A stretch of DNA of 53,314 bases from Saccharibacillus deserti (GTDB taxonomy: Bacteria; Bacillota; Bacilli; Paenibacillales; Paenibacillaceae): contig NZ_JABJVN010000014.1 in assembly GCF_013618475.1 (NCBI RefSeq), forward strand, positions 1-53,314. The letters are read 5' to 3'. The translations under genes and the position numbers were made by a program. The notes beneath the pieces are model-generated. The model saw nothing but the letters and a program-made list of their open reading frames with translations, did no database searches and was not told the DNA's origin. Every line of letters begins with the position of its first letter. Within the stretch, counting starts at the first letter, position 1. This document shows, in pieces, positions 34,764-47,118 of the stretch.

Positions 34764-36194
34764 GTGAAAGAGGAGAACGCCTTGAACAGGGGCATCGAGG
34801 AAGAAGCCGGCCAATACGGCATGTGGAGCAGCGGGGACCGGATCGTGGCAGCCGTTTCGGGAGGCCCCGATTCGCTCGCGCTTCTTCACCTGCTGCACGG
34901 CTTGTCGGCCGCGCATGGGATTGGCTTGGTCTGCGCCCACGTGAATCACGGCCTCCGGCCGGAAGAATCGGCGGCGGAAGCCGACCTGGTGCGGCAGGCA
35001 GCCGGGCGGCTCGGCATTCCTTTTGAACTGGGCGAGCCCGATGTCCGCAGGTATAAGAAGGAAGCCGGGCTCGGTACCCAGGCGGCGGCGCGCGAACTTC
35101 GATATCGCTTTCTGCGGGAAACGGCTCGCCGGTACGGGGCATCCGCGATTGCGCTCGCCCATCATGCCGGCGATCAGGCAGAGACGGTGATGCTGCATCT
35201 GCTGCGCGGCAGCGGAGCCGGAGGCCTGGCCGGGATGCGCCGCGTGCGCGAGTGGGAAGGCGTTCGCCTGATCCGGCCGCTGCTGCGTTTCGACAAGGAA
35301 GAGCTGGTCGGTTTTTGCCGGCGGAACGGGATCGAATATGCGACGGACAGCAGCAATGCCCACACGGATTATACGCGCAACCGGCTGCGGCTGGAGACTT
35401 TTCCGCATCTGGAAAGCTACAATGCACAGCTGTCTTCGGCATTGAACCGGCTGGCCGATACGATGGGCCTCGAGGACGATTATTTGAACGAACAGACCGC
35501 TTCCGCGTTCGAACGGGTCTGCCGGAGAGAAAAAGAGCGGACGGAACTGGATACAAAGGCCTTTTCCCTGCTGCCCTTCGCTTTACAACGCAGGCTCGTT
35601 AAATTAATATTAAATTACCTGTCGGAACCGGGAATGGAAACCGATTTTGCAAAGGTGGATCTTGTCCGCCGGCGCCTGCTTTCTCCCGACGACTCGACCT
35701 GGACACTGGACCTCGGATACGGCCGGACTTGTACGCGCGAATACGATCGTGCTTTTTTCCGTCTCGGCCGACCGGAGCTTGCCGTCCTTGAAACCGAGAC
35801 TTTCGACAGGGGGCCGGCTATCCGTACCCTGCGGCTGGGCGATCTCGACATGATTTTCAGGGAAGAACGGGAAGTTCCCGCTGCCGGGGTGCTGAAGAAC
35901 CTGGGCCGGGAAGAAGCCGTTTTTGATGCGGATCGTCTGGAGTACCCGTTGACCGTGCGCTCGCGTCTTCCGGGAGACCGGATCGAGCTTCCGGGTGATG
36001 CCGGCACGAAAAAAGTCAAAGATCTGCTGATCGACGAAAAGATCGCTCCGTCCGGCCGCAGTTTGATTCCGGTCGTGTGCGACGCGCAGGGCCGCATTGT
36101 CTGGCTGGCGGGCTTGCGGCGCTCCAAGCATGCCTGGATCGACCAGCGGAGCGAGAAGATTCTATATATTCGGATAGATCGGGCTCTTTGTTGA
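34764..36194 (+). CDS. tilS: tRNA(Ile)-lysidine synthetase
   Basis: A 476-residue ATP-pyrophosphatase that converts C34 of the CAU-anticodon tRNA-Ile to lysidine, an essential step. The PP-loop [10 protein letters not shown] (about 32-41), [12 protein letters not shown], and [19 protein letters not shown] are conserved; the C-terminal TilS domain ends in [14 protein letters not shown] at 34764 is preferred because GGAGGT is 7 bases upstream; the ATG at 34749 lacks a site. It precedes hpt as in most Firmicutes. Confidence 0.96.
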   Translation: MKEENALNRGIEEEAGQYGMWSSGDRIVAAVSGGPDSLALLHLLHGLSAAHGIGLVCAHVNHGLRPEESAAEADLVRQAAGRLGIPFELGEPDVRRYKKEAGLGTQAAARELRYRFLRETARRYGASAIALAHHAGDQAETVMLHLLRGSGAGGLAGMRRVREWEGVRLIRPLLRFDKEELVGFCRRNGIEYATDSSNAHTDYTRNRLRLETFPHLESYNAQLSSALNRLADTMGLEDDYLNEQTASAFERVCRREKERTELDTKAFSLLPFALQRRLVKLILNYLSEPGMETDFAKVDLVRRRLLSPDDSTWTLDLGYGRTCTREYDRAFFRLGRPELAVLETETFDRGPAIRTLRLGDLDMIFREEREVPAAGVLKNLGREEAVFDADRLEYPLTVRSRLPGDRIELPGDAGTKKVKDLLIDEKIAPSGRSLIPVVCDAQGRIVWLAGLRRSKHAWIDQRSEKILYIRIDRALC

Positions 36195-36265
36195 CGGTTT
36201 TGGTTTATAAGATAGAAAGAAGATCGAGTTTCAATCAGATCACAATTGTGGGAGGGTCACGCACG

Positions 36266-36805
36266 TTGCAAAATGACATTCAGGAAGTGCTTATCAGCGA
36301 AGAAGAGCTTCAGACCAAAATCAAGGAACTGGGCGAGCAGCTCAGCGGCGAGTACGCAGACCGCAATCCGCTCGTTATCTGCGTGCTGAAAGGCGCGTTC
36401 ATCTTCATGGCGGATCTGGTCAAACGGATCACCGTGCCGATCGAACTGGACTTTATGGCCGTATCAAGCTATGGGGCGGCAACCAAATCGTCCGGCGTCG
36501 TCAAAATCATCAAGGATCTGGATACGACGGTCGAAGGACGCGACGTGCTGATCGTGGAAGACATCATCGACAGCGGACTGACACTCAGCCATCTGATCGA
36601 ACTGTTGAAGAACCGCAATGCCAAAAGCGTCAAAGTCGTTACGCTGTTCGACAAGCCGTCGGGCCGCTCGGTGAATATGGAGGCCGATTACACAGGCTTC
36701 GTTCTGCCGGACGCTTTCGTTGTCGGATACGGCCTGGACTACGCGGAACACTACCGCAACCTGCCTTATATCGGCGTTCTCAAACCCGAGGTTTACACGA
36801 AATAA
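36266..36805 (+). CDS. hpt: Hypoxanthine phosphoribosyltransferase
   Basis: A 179-residue purine salvage enzyme that joins hypoxanthine or guanine to PRPP. Motifs: [13 protein letters not shown], the Ser-Tyr loop [13 protein letters not shown], the PRPP motif [12 protein letters not shown] (about 98-109), and [18 protein letters not shown]. The TTG at 36266 gives the normal length and N-terminus and has GGGAGGG 9 bases upstream; it starts 72 bp after tilS. The tilS-hpt-ftsH trio is conserved in Firmicutes. Confidence 0.96.
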   Translation: MQNDIQEVLISEEELQTKIKELGEQLSGEYADRNPLVICVLKGAFIFMADLVKRITVPIELDFMAVSSYGAATKSSGVVKIIKDLDTTVEGRDVLIVEDIIDSGLTLSHLIELLKNRNAKSVKVVTLFDKPSGRSVNMEADYTGFVLPDAFVVGYGLDYAEHYRNLPYIGVLKPEVYTK

Positions 36806-36973
36806 GCCGCGGATCGCGTTCGAAGGGCGGGCCGGACGACCGGCAGGCCTTTGATCCGATCCATGGACCGGAAGCCGTAGGATTTTTGCTTTGAAGTCCG
36901 CTCCGCGTCTGAATTTGTGATGTGTGAACCGACTATGTTAAAATAACTACAGTGTCTTGAGAGGAGGTTGGGG

Positions 36974-38998
<2,025 letters not shown>

Positions 38999-39039
38999 TC
39001 CGGGACCCCCTCTTCTCAAGCTAAGTTCGATACAAGCGA

Positions 39040-39073
39040 GACCGGAAAACGAATCCTCGTTTTCCGGTCTTTT
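39040..39073 (+). terminator. Terminator after ftsH
   Basis: A 13-bp perfect stem (39040-39052 with 39057-39069), ATCC loop, then TTTT. Confidence 0.92.
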
Positions 39074-39123
39074 CGTATGTAGGCAGCCGGATTTGTGCGA
39101 CCCCAAAGGAGGATAAGAACCGC

Positions 39124-39900
39124 GTGATTCTTGTAGTGGATATCGGCAATACCAATATCGGGCTCGGTATGTATGAAGGCCGCGAACTGCTGCACCATTT
39201 CCGGATCAGTACCAGCAGGCAGGCGACAAGCGATGAATACGGGGTAATGATTTATAATCTGTTCCAGCTGTCCGGAGTGGATGCGGACAAGATCGAAGGC
39301 GTGATGATTTCCTCCGTCGTTCCGCCCATCGTCGGAGTGATCGAGCAGATGTGCCGGATTTATCTCAAAAGAACGCCGTTGGTTGTGGGGCCCGGTATCA
39401 AAACCGGACTGAATCTGCGCTACGAAAATCCGCGGGAGATCGGGGCGGACCGTATCGTCAACGCCGTGGCCGCTGTCGAACTGTACGGCGGTCCTGTGGT
39501 GGTCGTCGATTTCGGCACGGCAACTACCTTCGACTGCATCGACGCGCAGGGCAATTACTTGGGCGGCGCGATTGTGCCCGGTATCGGCATCTCGACCGAG
39601 GCGCTCTACCAGCAGGCTTCGAAACTTCCGAGAATCGAGCTGGAAAAACCCAAAAAAGTGATCGGAAGAAATACCGTACATGCGATGCAGTCCGGAATCA
39701 TTTACGGGTATGCGGGACAGGTCGACGGCATTATCAAACGGATCCGGCAGGAAATGGATGCGGAACCCAAGATTGTGGCAACCGGAGGATTGGCTCCGCT
39801 GATTTGTGCCGAGACGGAGGCCGTTCGGGAAGTAAATCCGATGCTGACGCTTGAAGGACTGAGACTGATCTATGAACGCAACGTTTTGGCAAAGTCTTAA
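39124..39900 (+). CDS. coaX: Type III pantothenate kinase
   Basis: A 258-residue ASKHA-fold kinase for the first step of coenzyme A synthesis. DIGNTNIGLGMYEG is the phosphate loop, GADRIVNAVAA and VVDFGTATTFDCID are family motifs, and GGAIVPGIGIS and VATGGLAPLI complete the fold. A GTG start follows AAAGGAGG. It is followed after 54 bp by hslO, as in B. subtilis. Confidence 0.96.
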   Translation: MILVVDIGNTNIGLGMYEGRELLHHFRISTSRQATSDEYGVMIYNLFQLSGVDADKIEGVMISSVVPPIVGVIEQMCRIYLKRTPLVVGPGIKTGLNLRYENPREIGADRIVNAVAAVELYGGPVVVVDFGTATTFDCIDAQGNYLGGAIVPGIGISTEALYQQASKLPRIELEKPKKVIGRNTVHAMQSGIIYGYAGQVDGIIKRIRQEMDAEPKIVATGGLAPLICAETEAVREVNPMLTLEGLRLIYERNVLAKS

Positions 39901-39954
39901 CAATTACATCACATACAGGCTGCGTTGGAGCAGCCGAAACGGAGGAGACGACGA

Positions 39955-40878
39955 ATGGAAAATTTGAATCCCATGAATAACGACGGTTCCGAACCTTCGG
40001 AAAAACGCGATTATCTGGTTCGGGGAACCGCACTGGGAGGCAAAGTACGGGCTTTTGCGGTACGCAGCACCAACCTGGTGGAGGAGCTGCGCCGGCGCCA
40101 CGATACGTTCCCTACGGCAACGGCGGCATTGGGACGCACACTGACGACGGCTGCCATGATGGGCGCCATGTTGAAAGGCGAAGAAAAGCTGACGATTCAG
40201 GTAAAAGGAAACGGTCCGCTCGGTCAGATCGTGGCCGATGCCAATGCCAGAGGCGAAGTGCGGGGCTATGTCGATCATCCGCACGTCCACCTGCCGAGCA
40301 ATGCCATGGGCAAACTTGATGTGGCCGGCGCTGTCGGAACCGAAGGTTTCCTCTATGTCATCAAAGATCTCGGGCTCAAAGAACCTTACCGGGGCAGCGT
40401 ACCGATCGTATCGGGCGAGCTGGGCGAAGACTTTACGTATTATTTTGCAGCTTCCGAACAGACGCCTTCCGCGGTCGGAATCGGAGTGTTGGTTGCGCCT
40501 GAAGGCCATGTGCTTAGTGCGGGCGGACTGATCGTGCAGCTGCTGCCGGGTCTGTCCGACGAAGAAATCGATGCGATCGAAGGTGCGATCTCGTCGCTTC
40601 CGCCGGTATCCGCGTTGATCGATCAGGGCCTGTCGCCGGAAGAAGTCATCAAATGGGTACTGCCGGATGTGCAGATCCAGGAGTCGCTGAATATCGATTT
40701 CCACTGCGAATGCACGCGGGAGCGCGTTGAACGTACACTGATCAGCCTGGGTTCGGAAGAGATCCGAGCCATTATCGAAGAGCAGGGAGTAGCCGAAGTG
40801 GTCTGCCATTTCTGCAACGAGGCTTATCAGTTCGAGAAAGAAGACCTGCAGCAGATCTTGGAACAAACCAAGCGTTAA
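39955..40878 (+). CDS. hslO: Redox-regulated chaperone Hsp33
   Basis: A 307-residue holdase activated by oxidation. The N-terminal substrate-binding domain begins YLVRGTALGGKVRAFA, and the C-terminal zinc switch has CEC (about 258-260) and CHFC (about 291-294), the four cysteines that release zinc and form disulphides. The ATG at 39955 follows CGGAGGAG; an upstream in-frame codon (39925) adds a basic stretch with no support. In B. subtilis the foldase gene yacD comes next; it is absent here. Confidence 0.95.
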   Translation: MENLNPMNNDGSEPSEKRDYLVRGTALGGKVRAFAVRSTNLVEELRRRHDTFPTATAALGRTLTTAAMMGAMLKGEEKLTIQVKGNGPLGQIVADANARGEVRGYVDHPHVHLPSNAMGKLDVAGAVGTEGFLYVIKDLGLKEPYRGSVPIVSGELGEDFTYYFAASEQTPSAVGIGVLVAPEGHVLSAGGLIVQLLPGLSDEEIDAIEGAISSLPPVSALIDQGLSPEEVIKWVLPDVQIQESLNIDFHCECTRERVERTLISLGSEEIRAIIEEQGVAEVVCHFCNEAYQFEKEDLQQILEQTKR

Positions 40879-40933
40879 TTTTGGAAGATAGGCAGATCTG
40901 TCCGCAGAGCCCAAAAGCCGCAAAAAGGCTCAA

Positions 40934-40967
40934 AAAAAGCCGCTTCCCCTGAGGGAAGCGGCTTTTT
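40934..40967 (+). terminator. Terminator after hslO
   Basis: A 15-bp perfect stem (40934-40948 with 40953-40967) closing on CTGA with a T run in the 3' arm. Confidence 0.93.
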
Positions 40968-41022
40968 GATGGGTTTTCGTTCGGATCGGTTAGGATGATG
41001 TAGGGAGAAACCCGTTTCTCCG

Positions 41023-41172
41023 TCAGATGACCGTGCTGCTGCTGATTTTGTCTTCTTTGCGGCCCATCGATTGGAGCTGGTTCATCAATTTGCTTCTGGA
41101 ATCCTTATTGCGGAGCAGGTAAGCGGCTCCCAGACCGACAGCGACACCAAGCAGTGTGTTTTTCCGTTTCAT
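41023..41172 (-). CDS. Small basic membrane-associated protein of unknown function
   Basis: A 49-residue protein. A basic start (MKRKN) leads into a glycine/alanine hydrophobic stretch (LLGVAVGLGAAYLL), then a strongly charged, possibly amphipathic tail. It resembles YtxH-like small proteins in layout, but I cannot assign the family. AAGGAGG lies 8 bases upstream of the ATG at 41172, a clear ribosome binding site, which supports a real gene. It is transcribed toward hslO and away from cysK. Confidence 0.65.
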   Translation of the reverse strand: MKRKNTLLGVAVGLGAAYLLRNKDSRSKLMNQLQSMGRKEDKISSSTVI

Positions 41173-41313
41173 GTTGTCATCCTCCTTGTGTACGGATCGT
41201 TGATTTGGATTGCACTTATCACAAATTACCCCTTGATCCAAAGGCGAAACGTCAGTCTGACGATTCCGGTCGGCAGCTGTCCAAAGCCGTTAAATCGACA
41301 TGCGCAGTGTTCG

Positions 41314-41343
41314 TTGACAGCTTGTACGGCTATTTGCTAAGAT
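41314..41343 (+). promoter_or_regulatory. Probable sigma-A promoter of cysK
   Basis: TTGACA (41314-41319) and TAAGAT (41338-41343), 18 bases apart. The leader to the cysK ATG would be about 120 bases. I saw no S-box or T-box signature in it. Confidence 0.65.
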
Positions 41344-41471
41344 AAAGGAAGTTAAAAGCCTACTTTTTCACTCGGATTAAGCGGGCGACGTCGCAGCTCC
41401 GGCATGAGACGGCGAAGCCTTTTCTCTACAAATCGTTTATCAGTTTACCCACTTCCGAAGGAGGATTTACC

Positions 41472-42410
41472 ATGGCCAAAGTCGTTAACAGTATTACGGA
41501 TCTGATCGGAGATACGCCGCTTGTCCGCCTGAATCGCATCGTACCGGAAGGCAGCGCGGAAATTTATGTGAAACTGGAATACCAGAACCCGGGCGCAAGC
41601 GTCAAGGACCGGATCGCCATCAGTATGGTCGAAGCGGCCGAAGCCGACGGACGCCTGAAACCGGGCGGTACGATCATTGAAGCGACAAGCGGCAATACCG
41701 GAATCGGATTGGCCATGGTAGCGGCGGCAAAAGGATACAAGTCCGTTATCGTCATGCCGGAAACGATGAGCTTGGAACGCCGCAACCTGCTGCGCGCTTA
41801 TGGGGCTGAACTGGTACTGACACCGGGAGCGGAAGGCATGAACGGCGCCGTACGCAAAGCCGAAGAGCTGCTGCAGACCAACCCGGATTACTTTATGGCC
41901 GAGCAGTTCAAGAATGAAGCGAACGTGAAAATTCACCGCGAGACGACAGGACCGGAGATTGTGGAAGCGATTCAGTCGATCGGCGGAACGCTGGATGCCT
42001 TTATCGCCGGAATCGGAACGGGCGGTACGATCTCGGGAGCCGGAGAAGTGCTGAAGACGAACTTCCCCGAAGTGAAGATTTATGCGGTCGAGCCTGCGGC
42101 TTCTCCGATTCTTGCCGGCGGCAAGCCGGGTCCGCACAAGATTCAGGGGATCGGAGCCAACTTCGTGCCGGATATTCTCAACCAGAAGATCTACGACGAG
42201 ATTCTTCACGTGGAAAATGACGAGGCGTTCGAGACGGCTCGAAAGGTTGCCAAAGAAGAAGGCATTTTGTCCGGTATTTCTTCGGGCGCCGCAATCTTCG
42301 CCGCACTCAAAGTGGCCAAAGAACTGGGCGCAGGCAAAAGAGTCGTGGTGATCGTACCGAGCAACGGCGAACGTTACCTCAGCACGCCGCTGTACAATTT
42401 CGAAGCGTAA
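41472..42410 (+). CDS. cysK: Cysteine synthase A (O-acetylserine sulfhydrylase)
   Basis: A 312-residue fold-type II PLP enzyme forming cysteine from O-acetylserine and sulphide. The Schiff-base lysine is Lys45 in [10 protein letters not shown]; the substrate loop TSGNTG is at about 72-77; [12 protein letters not shown] binds the PLP phosphate. The C-terminal [12 protein letters not shown] matches CysK. GAAGGAGG precedes the ATG. In B. subtilis this gene is under CymR control; I did not identify a CymR site. It is a single-gene unit with its own promoter and terminator. Confidence 0.97.
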   Translation: MAKVVNSITDLIGDTPLVRLNRIVPEGSAEIYVKLEYQNPGASVKDRIAISMVEAAEADGRLKPGGTIIEATSGNTGIGLAMVAAAKGYKSVIVMPETMSLERRNLLRAYGAELVLTPGAEGMNGAVRKAEELLQTNPDYFMAEQFKNEANVKIHRETTGPEIVEAIQSIGGTLDAFIAGIGTGGTISGAGEVLKTNFPEVKIYAVEPAASPILAGGKPGPHKIQGIGANFVPDILNQKIYDEILHVENDEAFETARKVAKEEGILSGISSGAAIFAALKVAKELGAGKRVVVIVPSNGERYLSTPLYNFEA

Positions 42411-42454
42411 ACCCAAACTGCGGATTTCGCCGAAGGTTTGGTTTTTGTGAATGA

Positions 42455-42493
42455 AAAGTCCCTGTCCGTGCATTCGCACCGGTCGGGGACTTT
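42455..42493 (+). terminator. Terminator after cysK
   Basis: AAAGTCCC (42455-42462) pairs with GGGGACTTT (42485-42493), with an inner GTGC/GCAC hairpin. The downstream T run is short. Confidence 0.75.
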
Positions 42494-42670
42494 CTGCGTA
42501 AGACCCTTCATTTTGCTGCGCTCCGGATAGACCGGCTGCACGGTGAGGTTCGAATAACGATAAAACATAGGTTGTTTTGTTTTGCGGCTATCGGAGCCTT
42601 GTGCCTTCGTCGTATAATGGACAAAAATCGAATTCGATCGTGGGATGCAATTCGGGGGAGGGCAGAGCGT

Positions 42671-44311
42671 TTGAGAGAGATCATGACAACCCTTGCGCAG
42701 TGGGCAGAATGGGCAGAGCAAGGGTATACCCGTTTTCCCTATCTGCTGCGCGCCAAGCTGGAGAAGCGGCCGGAATCATGGCTGAAAGCCTGGAGCGAAG
42801 CTTCGCCGTATGCTTTTGTATTGGAAAGCGGAAAAGAAGGGCGGTATACGTTTCTTGGACTCGAAGCGGAATCGGTTCTTCGGGGACGGGGATCGGAAGC
42901 TTCCGTAACCGAATATCGACCGGAGAAAAAGTCCGGCGGAGAACCGCGAGGGGAGTCCGACGGCGCAGCACGAAGAGTCGGGGGCGATCCGCTTGAAGTC
43001 ATCCGGGACTGGATGGCTCCGCATCGTGCTCCGCAGGTGTCCCGGGCACCGAAGTTCTGCGGAGGCGCGGTCGGGTTTCTGGCTTACGACGTAGCGCGTT
43101 CTCTGGAACGTCTGCCGGTCTTGGCGGACGACGACCTGGCGCAGGAAGGACTGCCGGATTACGCATTTATGAGACTGCGGCAGCTGTGGACCGTGGATCA
43201 CGAAGAGCAGACGGTCTGCGTCTCGGTGTCCGTTCCGGCCGAAGAGGTCGCCGGGAGCGGGGAGGCTGTACGCACAGCCGAAGAGGCGGCGTATGATCTC
43301 GAAACCGCCTATGGACAGGCTGCCCGGGATGCGGAACAAATGCTGGCACGCTGGCGTATCTTCGAAAACGAACGGCTTCCTTGGAGTCCGGAGCAGCGAA
43401 GCGCGATTGCTGCGGAAGCGGAGCGGCATATGGATGGGCGAAGCGACGTGGACGGATTCGATACAGGGTTTGGCCAGGAGGCTTTCGAGGACGCGGTACT
43501 GCGTATTCAGGAATATATTCGCAGCGGAGACGTGTTCCAGGTCAATCTTTCGCTGCGCAAACAGCGGAAAATTGAGGCTTCTCCCGAACAGGTCTATGAG
43601 TGGATGCGGCTTGTGAACCCTTCCCCGTATATGGGCTTTCTGCGCTTCCCGGATTTCCAGCTGGTATCGGGCTCGCCCGAGCTTCTGGTTCGGCTGGAAG
43701 ACGGCCGGCTTGCGGCTAGGCCGATCGCCGGAACACGCCGGCGCGGCGCTACCGAAGAAGAAGATCGGCGTATGGCCGAGGAACTGGCCGGAAGCGACAA
43801 AGAGCGGGCCGAGCATATCATGCTCGTCGATCTGCAGCGAAACGATCTGGGCCGGGTCGCCGCTTACGGGTCCGTACATGTGCCGGAACTGATGACCATC
43901 GAGCGGTATGCGCATGTCATGCATCTGGTCTCGCAGGTCGAAGCGGATTTGGCCCCGGGCAGAACGCCTTACGATGTGATTGCCGGCGTTTTTCCCGGCG
44001 GTACGATTACCGGCGCACCCAAAGTGCGCACCATGCAGATCGTCGAAGAACTGGAACCGGTCCGCCGCGGGCCGTATACCGGCTCCATGGGCTGGATTGA
44101 CTATGGCGGGAATATGGAATTAAATATTATTATTCGGACTCTCGTCGTTCAGGGCGGGACAGGCCATATGCAGGCCGGAGCGGGAATCGTGATCGATTCC
44201 GACCCGTACCGGGAATATCGGGAATGTCATAACAAAGCTAGATCCGTAGGCCGCGCCGTATGGTGTGCCGAACGTGCGGCCGCCGGAGCGGGGAGAGGGG
44301 AATCCCATTGA
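42671..44311 (+). CDS. pabB: Aminodeoxychorismate synthase component I
   Basis: A 546-residue chorismate-utilising enzyme that with PabA makes 4-amino-4-deoxychorismate for folate. The N-terminal domain (about 1-250) is variable; the C-terminal chorismate-binding domain has [39 protein letters not shown], and [11 protein letters not shown]. The motif PIAGTRRRG has Ala where E. coli PabB has a catalytic Lys (PIKGT), so sequence alone resembles TrpE; operon context settles it. TTG 42671 has GGGGGAGGG 8 bases upstream; ATG 42683 is an alternative. A TATAAT lies at 42613-42618. Its stop overlaps the pabA start. Confidence 0.9.
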   Translation: MREIMTTLAQWAEWAEQGYTRFPYLLRAKLEKRPESWLKAWSEASPYAFVLESGKEGRYTFLGLEAESVLRGRGSEASVTEYRPEKKSGGEPRGESDGAARRVGGDPLEVIRDWMAPHRAPQVSRAPKFCGGAVGFLAYDVARSLERLPVLADDDLAQEGLPDYAFMRLRQLWTVDHEEQTVCVSVSVPAEEVAGSGEAVRTAEEAAYDLETAYGQAARDAEQMLARWRIFENERLPWSPEQRSAIAAEAERHMDGRSDVDGFDTGFGQEAFEDAVLRIQEYIRSGDVFQVNLSLRKQRKIEASPEQVYEWMRLVNPSPYMGFLRFPDFQLVSGSPELLVRLEDGRLAARPIAGTRRRGATEEEDRRMAEELAGSDKERAEHIMLVDLQRNDLGRVAAYGSVHVPELMTIERYAHVMHLVSQVEADLAPGRTPYDVIAGVFPGGTITGAPKVRTMQIVEELEPVRRGPYTGSMGWIDYGGNMELNIIIRTLVVQGGTGHMQAGAGIVIDSDPYREYRECHNKARSVGRAVWCAERAAAGAGRGESH

Positions 44312-44895
44312 TCCTGGTCATCGACAACTACGATTCGTTTACCTATAACCTGGTACAGTATCTGGGGGAACTCGGCGAGAAGGTTGTGGTTCGCCGCAAT
44401 GACGAGATCGATCCCGCAGGCATCCGGACACTGGCACCGGATCATATTCTGCTGTCTCCGGGACCGTGTACACCGGATGAAGCGGGCATTACGCTTGAAG
44501 TCATTCGACAATTCAAGCGGGAGATTCCGATATTGGGAGTCTGTCTGGGCCATCAGGCGATCGGTCAGGCTTTCGGCGGACGGGTTATCCGGGCGGAACG
44601 TTTGATGCACGGCAAGACTTCGCCGGTGCTGCATCACGGAGCCTCCGTGTTCGAAGGGCTGCCTTCCCCTCTGACGGCAGCGCGCTATCATTCGCTTATC
44701 GTCGAGCGAAGCAGCCTGCCCGACTGCCTGGAAGTCACCGCATGGACAGCCGAAGGAGAGATTATGGGACTGCGGCACCGGGAGTATCCGGTTGAAGGCG
44801 TACAGTTTCATCCGGAGTCCATCGTGACCGAGCATGGACATCGGATGCTGGCCCGTTTTCTCGGCCGGACCCTTCAAGTCGGAGTGAATCCGTGA
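44308..44895 (+). CDS. pabA: Aminodeoxychorismate/anthranilate synthase glutaminase
   Basis: A 195-residue class I glutamine amidotransferase supplying ammonia to PabB. The triad is visible: the nucleophile Cys in [11 protein letters not shown] (about residue 80) and the His/Glu pair in [25 protein letters not shown] is the usual start. In B. subtilis the same protein also serves TrpE. The TTG start overlaps the pabB stop (TTGA), with GGGAGAGGGG upstream, so the two are translationally coupled. Its own stop overlaps the pabC start (GTGA). Confidence 0.96.
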   Translation: MILVIDNYDSFTYNLVQYLGELGEKVVVRRNDEIDPAGIRTLAPDHILLSPGPCTPDEAGITLEVIRQFKREIPILGVCLGHQAIGQAFGGRVIRAERLMHGKTSPVLHHGASVFEGLPSPLTAARYHSLIVERSSLPDCLEVTAWTAEGEIMGLRHREYPVEGVQFHPESIVTEHGHRMLARFLGRTLQVGVNP

Positions 44896-45782
44896 GCGGC
44901 TACGTGGGCTTGAATGGCGCTGTCGTCGAAGCGGCAAACGCTTCGGTATCCGTGTTGGATCACGGTTTGATGTACGGGATGGGAGTGTTCGAGACTTTCC
45001 GTACCTATGGCGGCGAACCGTTTCTGCTTGAACGCCATCTGGAGAGAATGCGCCGCGGCTGCACGGAACTGGGCATACGATGGGAAATCAAGCCGTTGAG
45101 GCTGCGGGAAGAGATCGCTTCCTTGTTGGCGGCGAATCGTCTTGCGGACGCTTATGTTCGCTTGACGCTGATTGCCGGCGAAGACGGAATCGGACTGCCG
45201 ACGTCACGGTTCTATGAACGGCCGAACCGGATCATTTACGTCAAAGCGCTGCCGGAACCGCCGGCCGAATGGTATACGGAGGGACGGGTGCTGCAGGTGC
45301 TGCGTACACGCCGCAACACGCCCGAAGGGGCGGAACGGTTGAAATCGCTCCATTATATGAACAGTCTGCTCGGCCGCCGCGAACTGGCGGAGATTCCCGG
45401 CGCCCAAGGGGCCGAAGGGTTGATGCTCACCCGGGAAGGTCACGCCGCAGAAGGCATTGTTTCCAATCTGTTTTTTGCCGCGGAAGGAAAGCTCTGTACG
45501 CCGTCTATCGATACCGGGATTCTGCCCGGTATCACGCGTGCCTTCGTACTGGAGTTGACAGAGAAGCTCGGCATGTGCGCAGAAGAAGGCTTTTACGGAA
45601 TCGACCAGTTGGACCGGGCCGAAGAAATCTTTTTGACGGGATCCGTGCAGGGCATCGTTCCGGTGCGCAGCCTTAGGCTGCCGGACGGGACAGAGAAGAG
45701 GGTGGGCCGTGGACTTCCGGGCCCGCTGACGGAACGGCTTATGAAGGCTTATCGACATTACACGAAAGAAACGGAGAACTGA
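44892..45782 (+). CDS. pabC: Aminodeoxychorismate lyase
   Basis: A 296-residue fold-type IV PLP enzyme that releases pyruvate from aminodeoxychorismate to give p-aminobenzoate. [17 protein letters not shown] at the N-terminus, the PLP lysine in [12 protein letters not shown] (about residue 154), EGIVSNLFF and [12 protein letters not shown] are family marks. Branched-chain or D-amino-acid aminotransferases look similar, but the overlap with pabA and adjacency to folP decide the assignment. The GTG start overlaps the pabA stop. Confidence 0.94.
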   Translation: MSGYVGLNGAVVEAANASVSVLDHGLMYGMGVFETFRTYGGEPFLLERHLERMRRGCTELGIRWEIKPLRLREEIASLLAANRLADAYVRLTLIAGEDGIGLPTSRFYERPNRIIYVKALPEPPAEWYTEGRVLQVLRTRRNTPEGAERLKSLHYMNSLLGRRELAEIPGAQGAEGLMLTREGHAAEGIVSNLFFAAEGKLCTPSIDTGILPGITRAFVLELTEKLGMCAEEGFYGIDQLDRAEEIFLTGSVQGIVPVRSLRLPDGTEKRVGRGLPGPLTERLMKAYRHYTKETEN

Positions 45783-45784
45783 AC

Positions 45785-46651
45785 ATGAAGCCTATCCTTC
45801 ATATCCGGCACTATGCCTGGAACGACGCTCGTCTGGACCTGGGCCGCGCTACCCGAATTATGGGGATTTTGAATACAACGCCTGATTCTTTCTCCGATGG
45901 GGGAAGTTATGTCGATGTACAAGCCGCCGTACGCCATGCCCGCGAGATGGTGCTGGCCGGAGCGGACCTGATCGATATCGGAGGAGAATCGACGCGCCCC
46001 GGAGCCGATCCGGTTTCTCTGGATGAAGAGCTTTCGCGTATTCTTCCCGTGATCGAAGCGCTGCGCCGGGAGCTGCCCCGTGTTCCGCTCTCGGTGGATA
46101 CTTACAAAGCCGAAGTTGCCCGGCAGTCGCTGGCCGCCGGCGTACATATCATCAACGATGTATGGGGAGCCAAAGCCGATACGCGAATGGCCCAGGTCGC
46201 CGCGGAATCGGGCTGTCCGATCATCCTGACGCATAATCGCCCGGAGCCCAACTACACGGATCTGTTTGCCGATGTAGCCGCGGACTTGATGGAAAGCGTT
46301 CAAATCGCCCGCGCGGCTGGAGTGCTGGACGAGAATATCATTCTTGACCCCGGCATCGGCTTCGCCAAGAACGGCGAAGAAAATCTGCGCATCATGACCC
46401 AGCTCGGACGATTGGTTGAACTGGGTTTTCCGGTTCTTCTGGGCACTTCCCGAAAAAGGTTCATTCGCGAAGTACTCGACCTTCCGGTAACCGATGTCAT
46501 CGAAGGGACGGCGGCCACGGTTGCGTTCGGTATTGCGGAAGGCTGCCAGATTGTTCGCGTGCACGATGTGGCTTCGATCAAACGGACGGTCGCCATGTGC
46601 GATGCCATGCTGTATGCGGAGTCGGGACGCTCTTACGAAGCCAGAACTTAA
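45785..46651 (+). CDS. folP: Dihydropteroate synthase
   Basis: A 288-residue TIM-barrel enzyme joining p-aminobenzoate to the pterin pyrophosphate; it is the sulphonamide target. MGILNTTPDSFSDGG, DIGGESTRPGADPV, DTYKAEVA, and LGTSRKRFI are the pterin- and pyrophosphate-binding motifs. It begins 2 bases after the pabC stop with GGAG as ribosome binding site. A strong terminator-like hairpin follows, before folB. B. subtilis calls it sul. Confidence 0.97.
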   Translation: MKPILHIRHYAWNDARLDLGRATRIMGILNTTPDSFSDGGSYVDVQAAVRHAREMVLAGADLIDIGGESTRPGADPVSLDEELSRILPVIEALRRELPRVPLSVDTYKAEVARQSLAAGVHIINDVWGAKADTRMAQVAAESGCPIILTHNRPEPNYTDLFADVAADLMESVQIARAAGVLDENIILDPGIGFAKNGEENLRIMTQLGRLVELGFPVLLGTSRKRFIREVLDLPVTDVIEGTAATVAFGIAEGCQIVRVHDVASIKRTVAMCDAMLYAESGRSYEART

Positions 46652-46660
46652 TGACGCTGA

Positions 46661-46724
46661 ACACGCTGCGGAACCGGAAGCGCGCATTTTCGAGCCTTCC
46701 GGTTCCGCAGCGTGTATCTTTTTT
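46661..46724 (+). terminator. Strong terminator-like hairpin between folP and folB
   Basis: A perfect 20-bp inverted repeat (46661-46680 with 46696-46715) around a 15-base loop, followed by ATCTTTTTTA. It has every mark of an intrinsic terminator yet lies inside what is otherwise a continuous folate operon. Confidence 0.88.
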
Positions 46725-46743
46725 ACGGAAGGCGGAACTTCTC

Positions 46744-47118
46744 ATGGACAAAATGATTATCTCCCGCATGGAATATTACGGACGCCACGGCGTGTTCGAG
46801 GAAGAACGCCGGCTCGGGCAGCGCTTTTATGTCGGGCTGGAACTGGAAATGGACTTGTCCGCCGCCGGATTGACCGATGATCTGGAACAAGCCGTCAATT
46901 ATGCCGAAGTACACGAGACGGTCAAAGGCGTGGTTGAAGGAGAGTCCGTCAAATTGATCGAAGCGCTCGCGGAACGTATTGCATCCGAGGTGCTTCGTAC
47001 GTATACTAGGGTGGAAGCGGCGACCGTAAAGGTAACCAAACCGCATCCTCCGTTCGATATTCATTTTGAAGGCGTAACCGTGGAGATTCGCCGGAGCCGA
47101 AAGAGAGACACGCGATGA
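46744..47118 (+). CDS. folB: Dihydroneopterin aldolase
   Basis: A 124-residue aldolase that cleaves dihydroneopterin to 6-hydroxymethyl-dihydropterin. The family core YYGRHGVFEEERRLGQRFYV, the VNYAEVHETV stretch and the catalytic-region KPHPPFDIHFEGVTVEI are intact. The ATG at 46744 follows GGAAGGCGG; in-frame upstream codons lie inside folP and the terminator. The stop overlaps the folK start (ATGA). Confidence 0.96.
   Translation: MDKMIISRMEYYGRHGVFEEERRLGQRFYVGLELEMDLSAAGLTDDLEQAVNYAEVHETVKGVVEGESVKLIEALAERIASEVLRTYTRVEAATVKVTKPHPPFDIHFEGVTVEIRRSRKRDTR

Noticed and set aside
41173..41471. Possible SAM riboswitch or T-box before cysK
   Set aside because: None of the conserved islands is present; only a promoter is supported.
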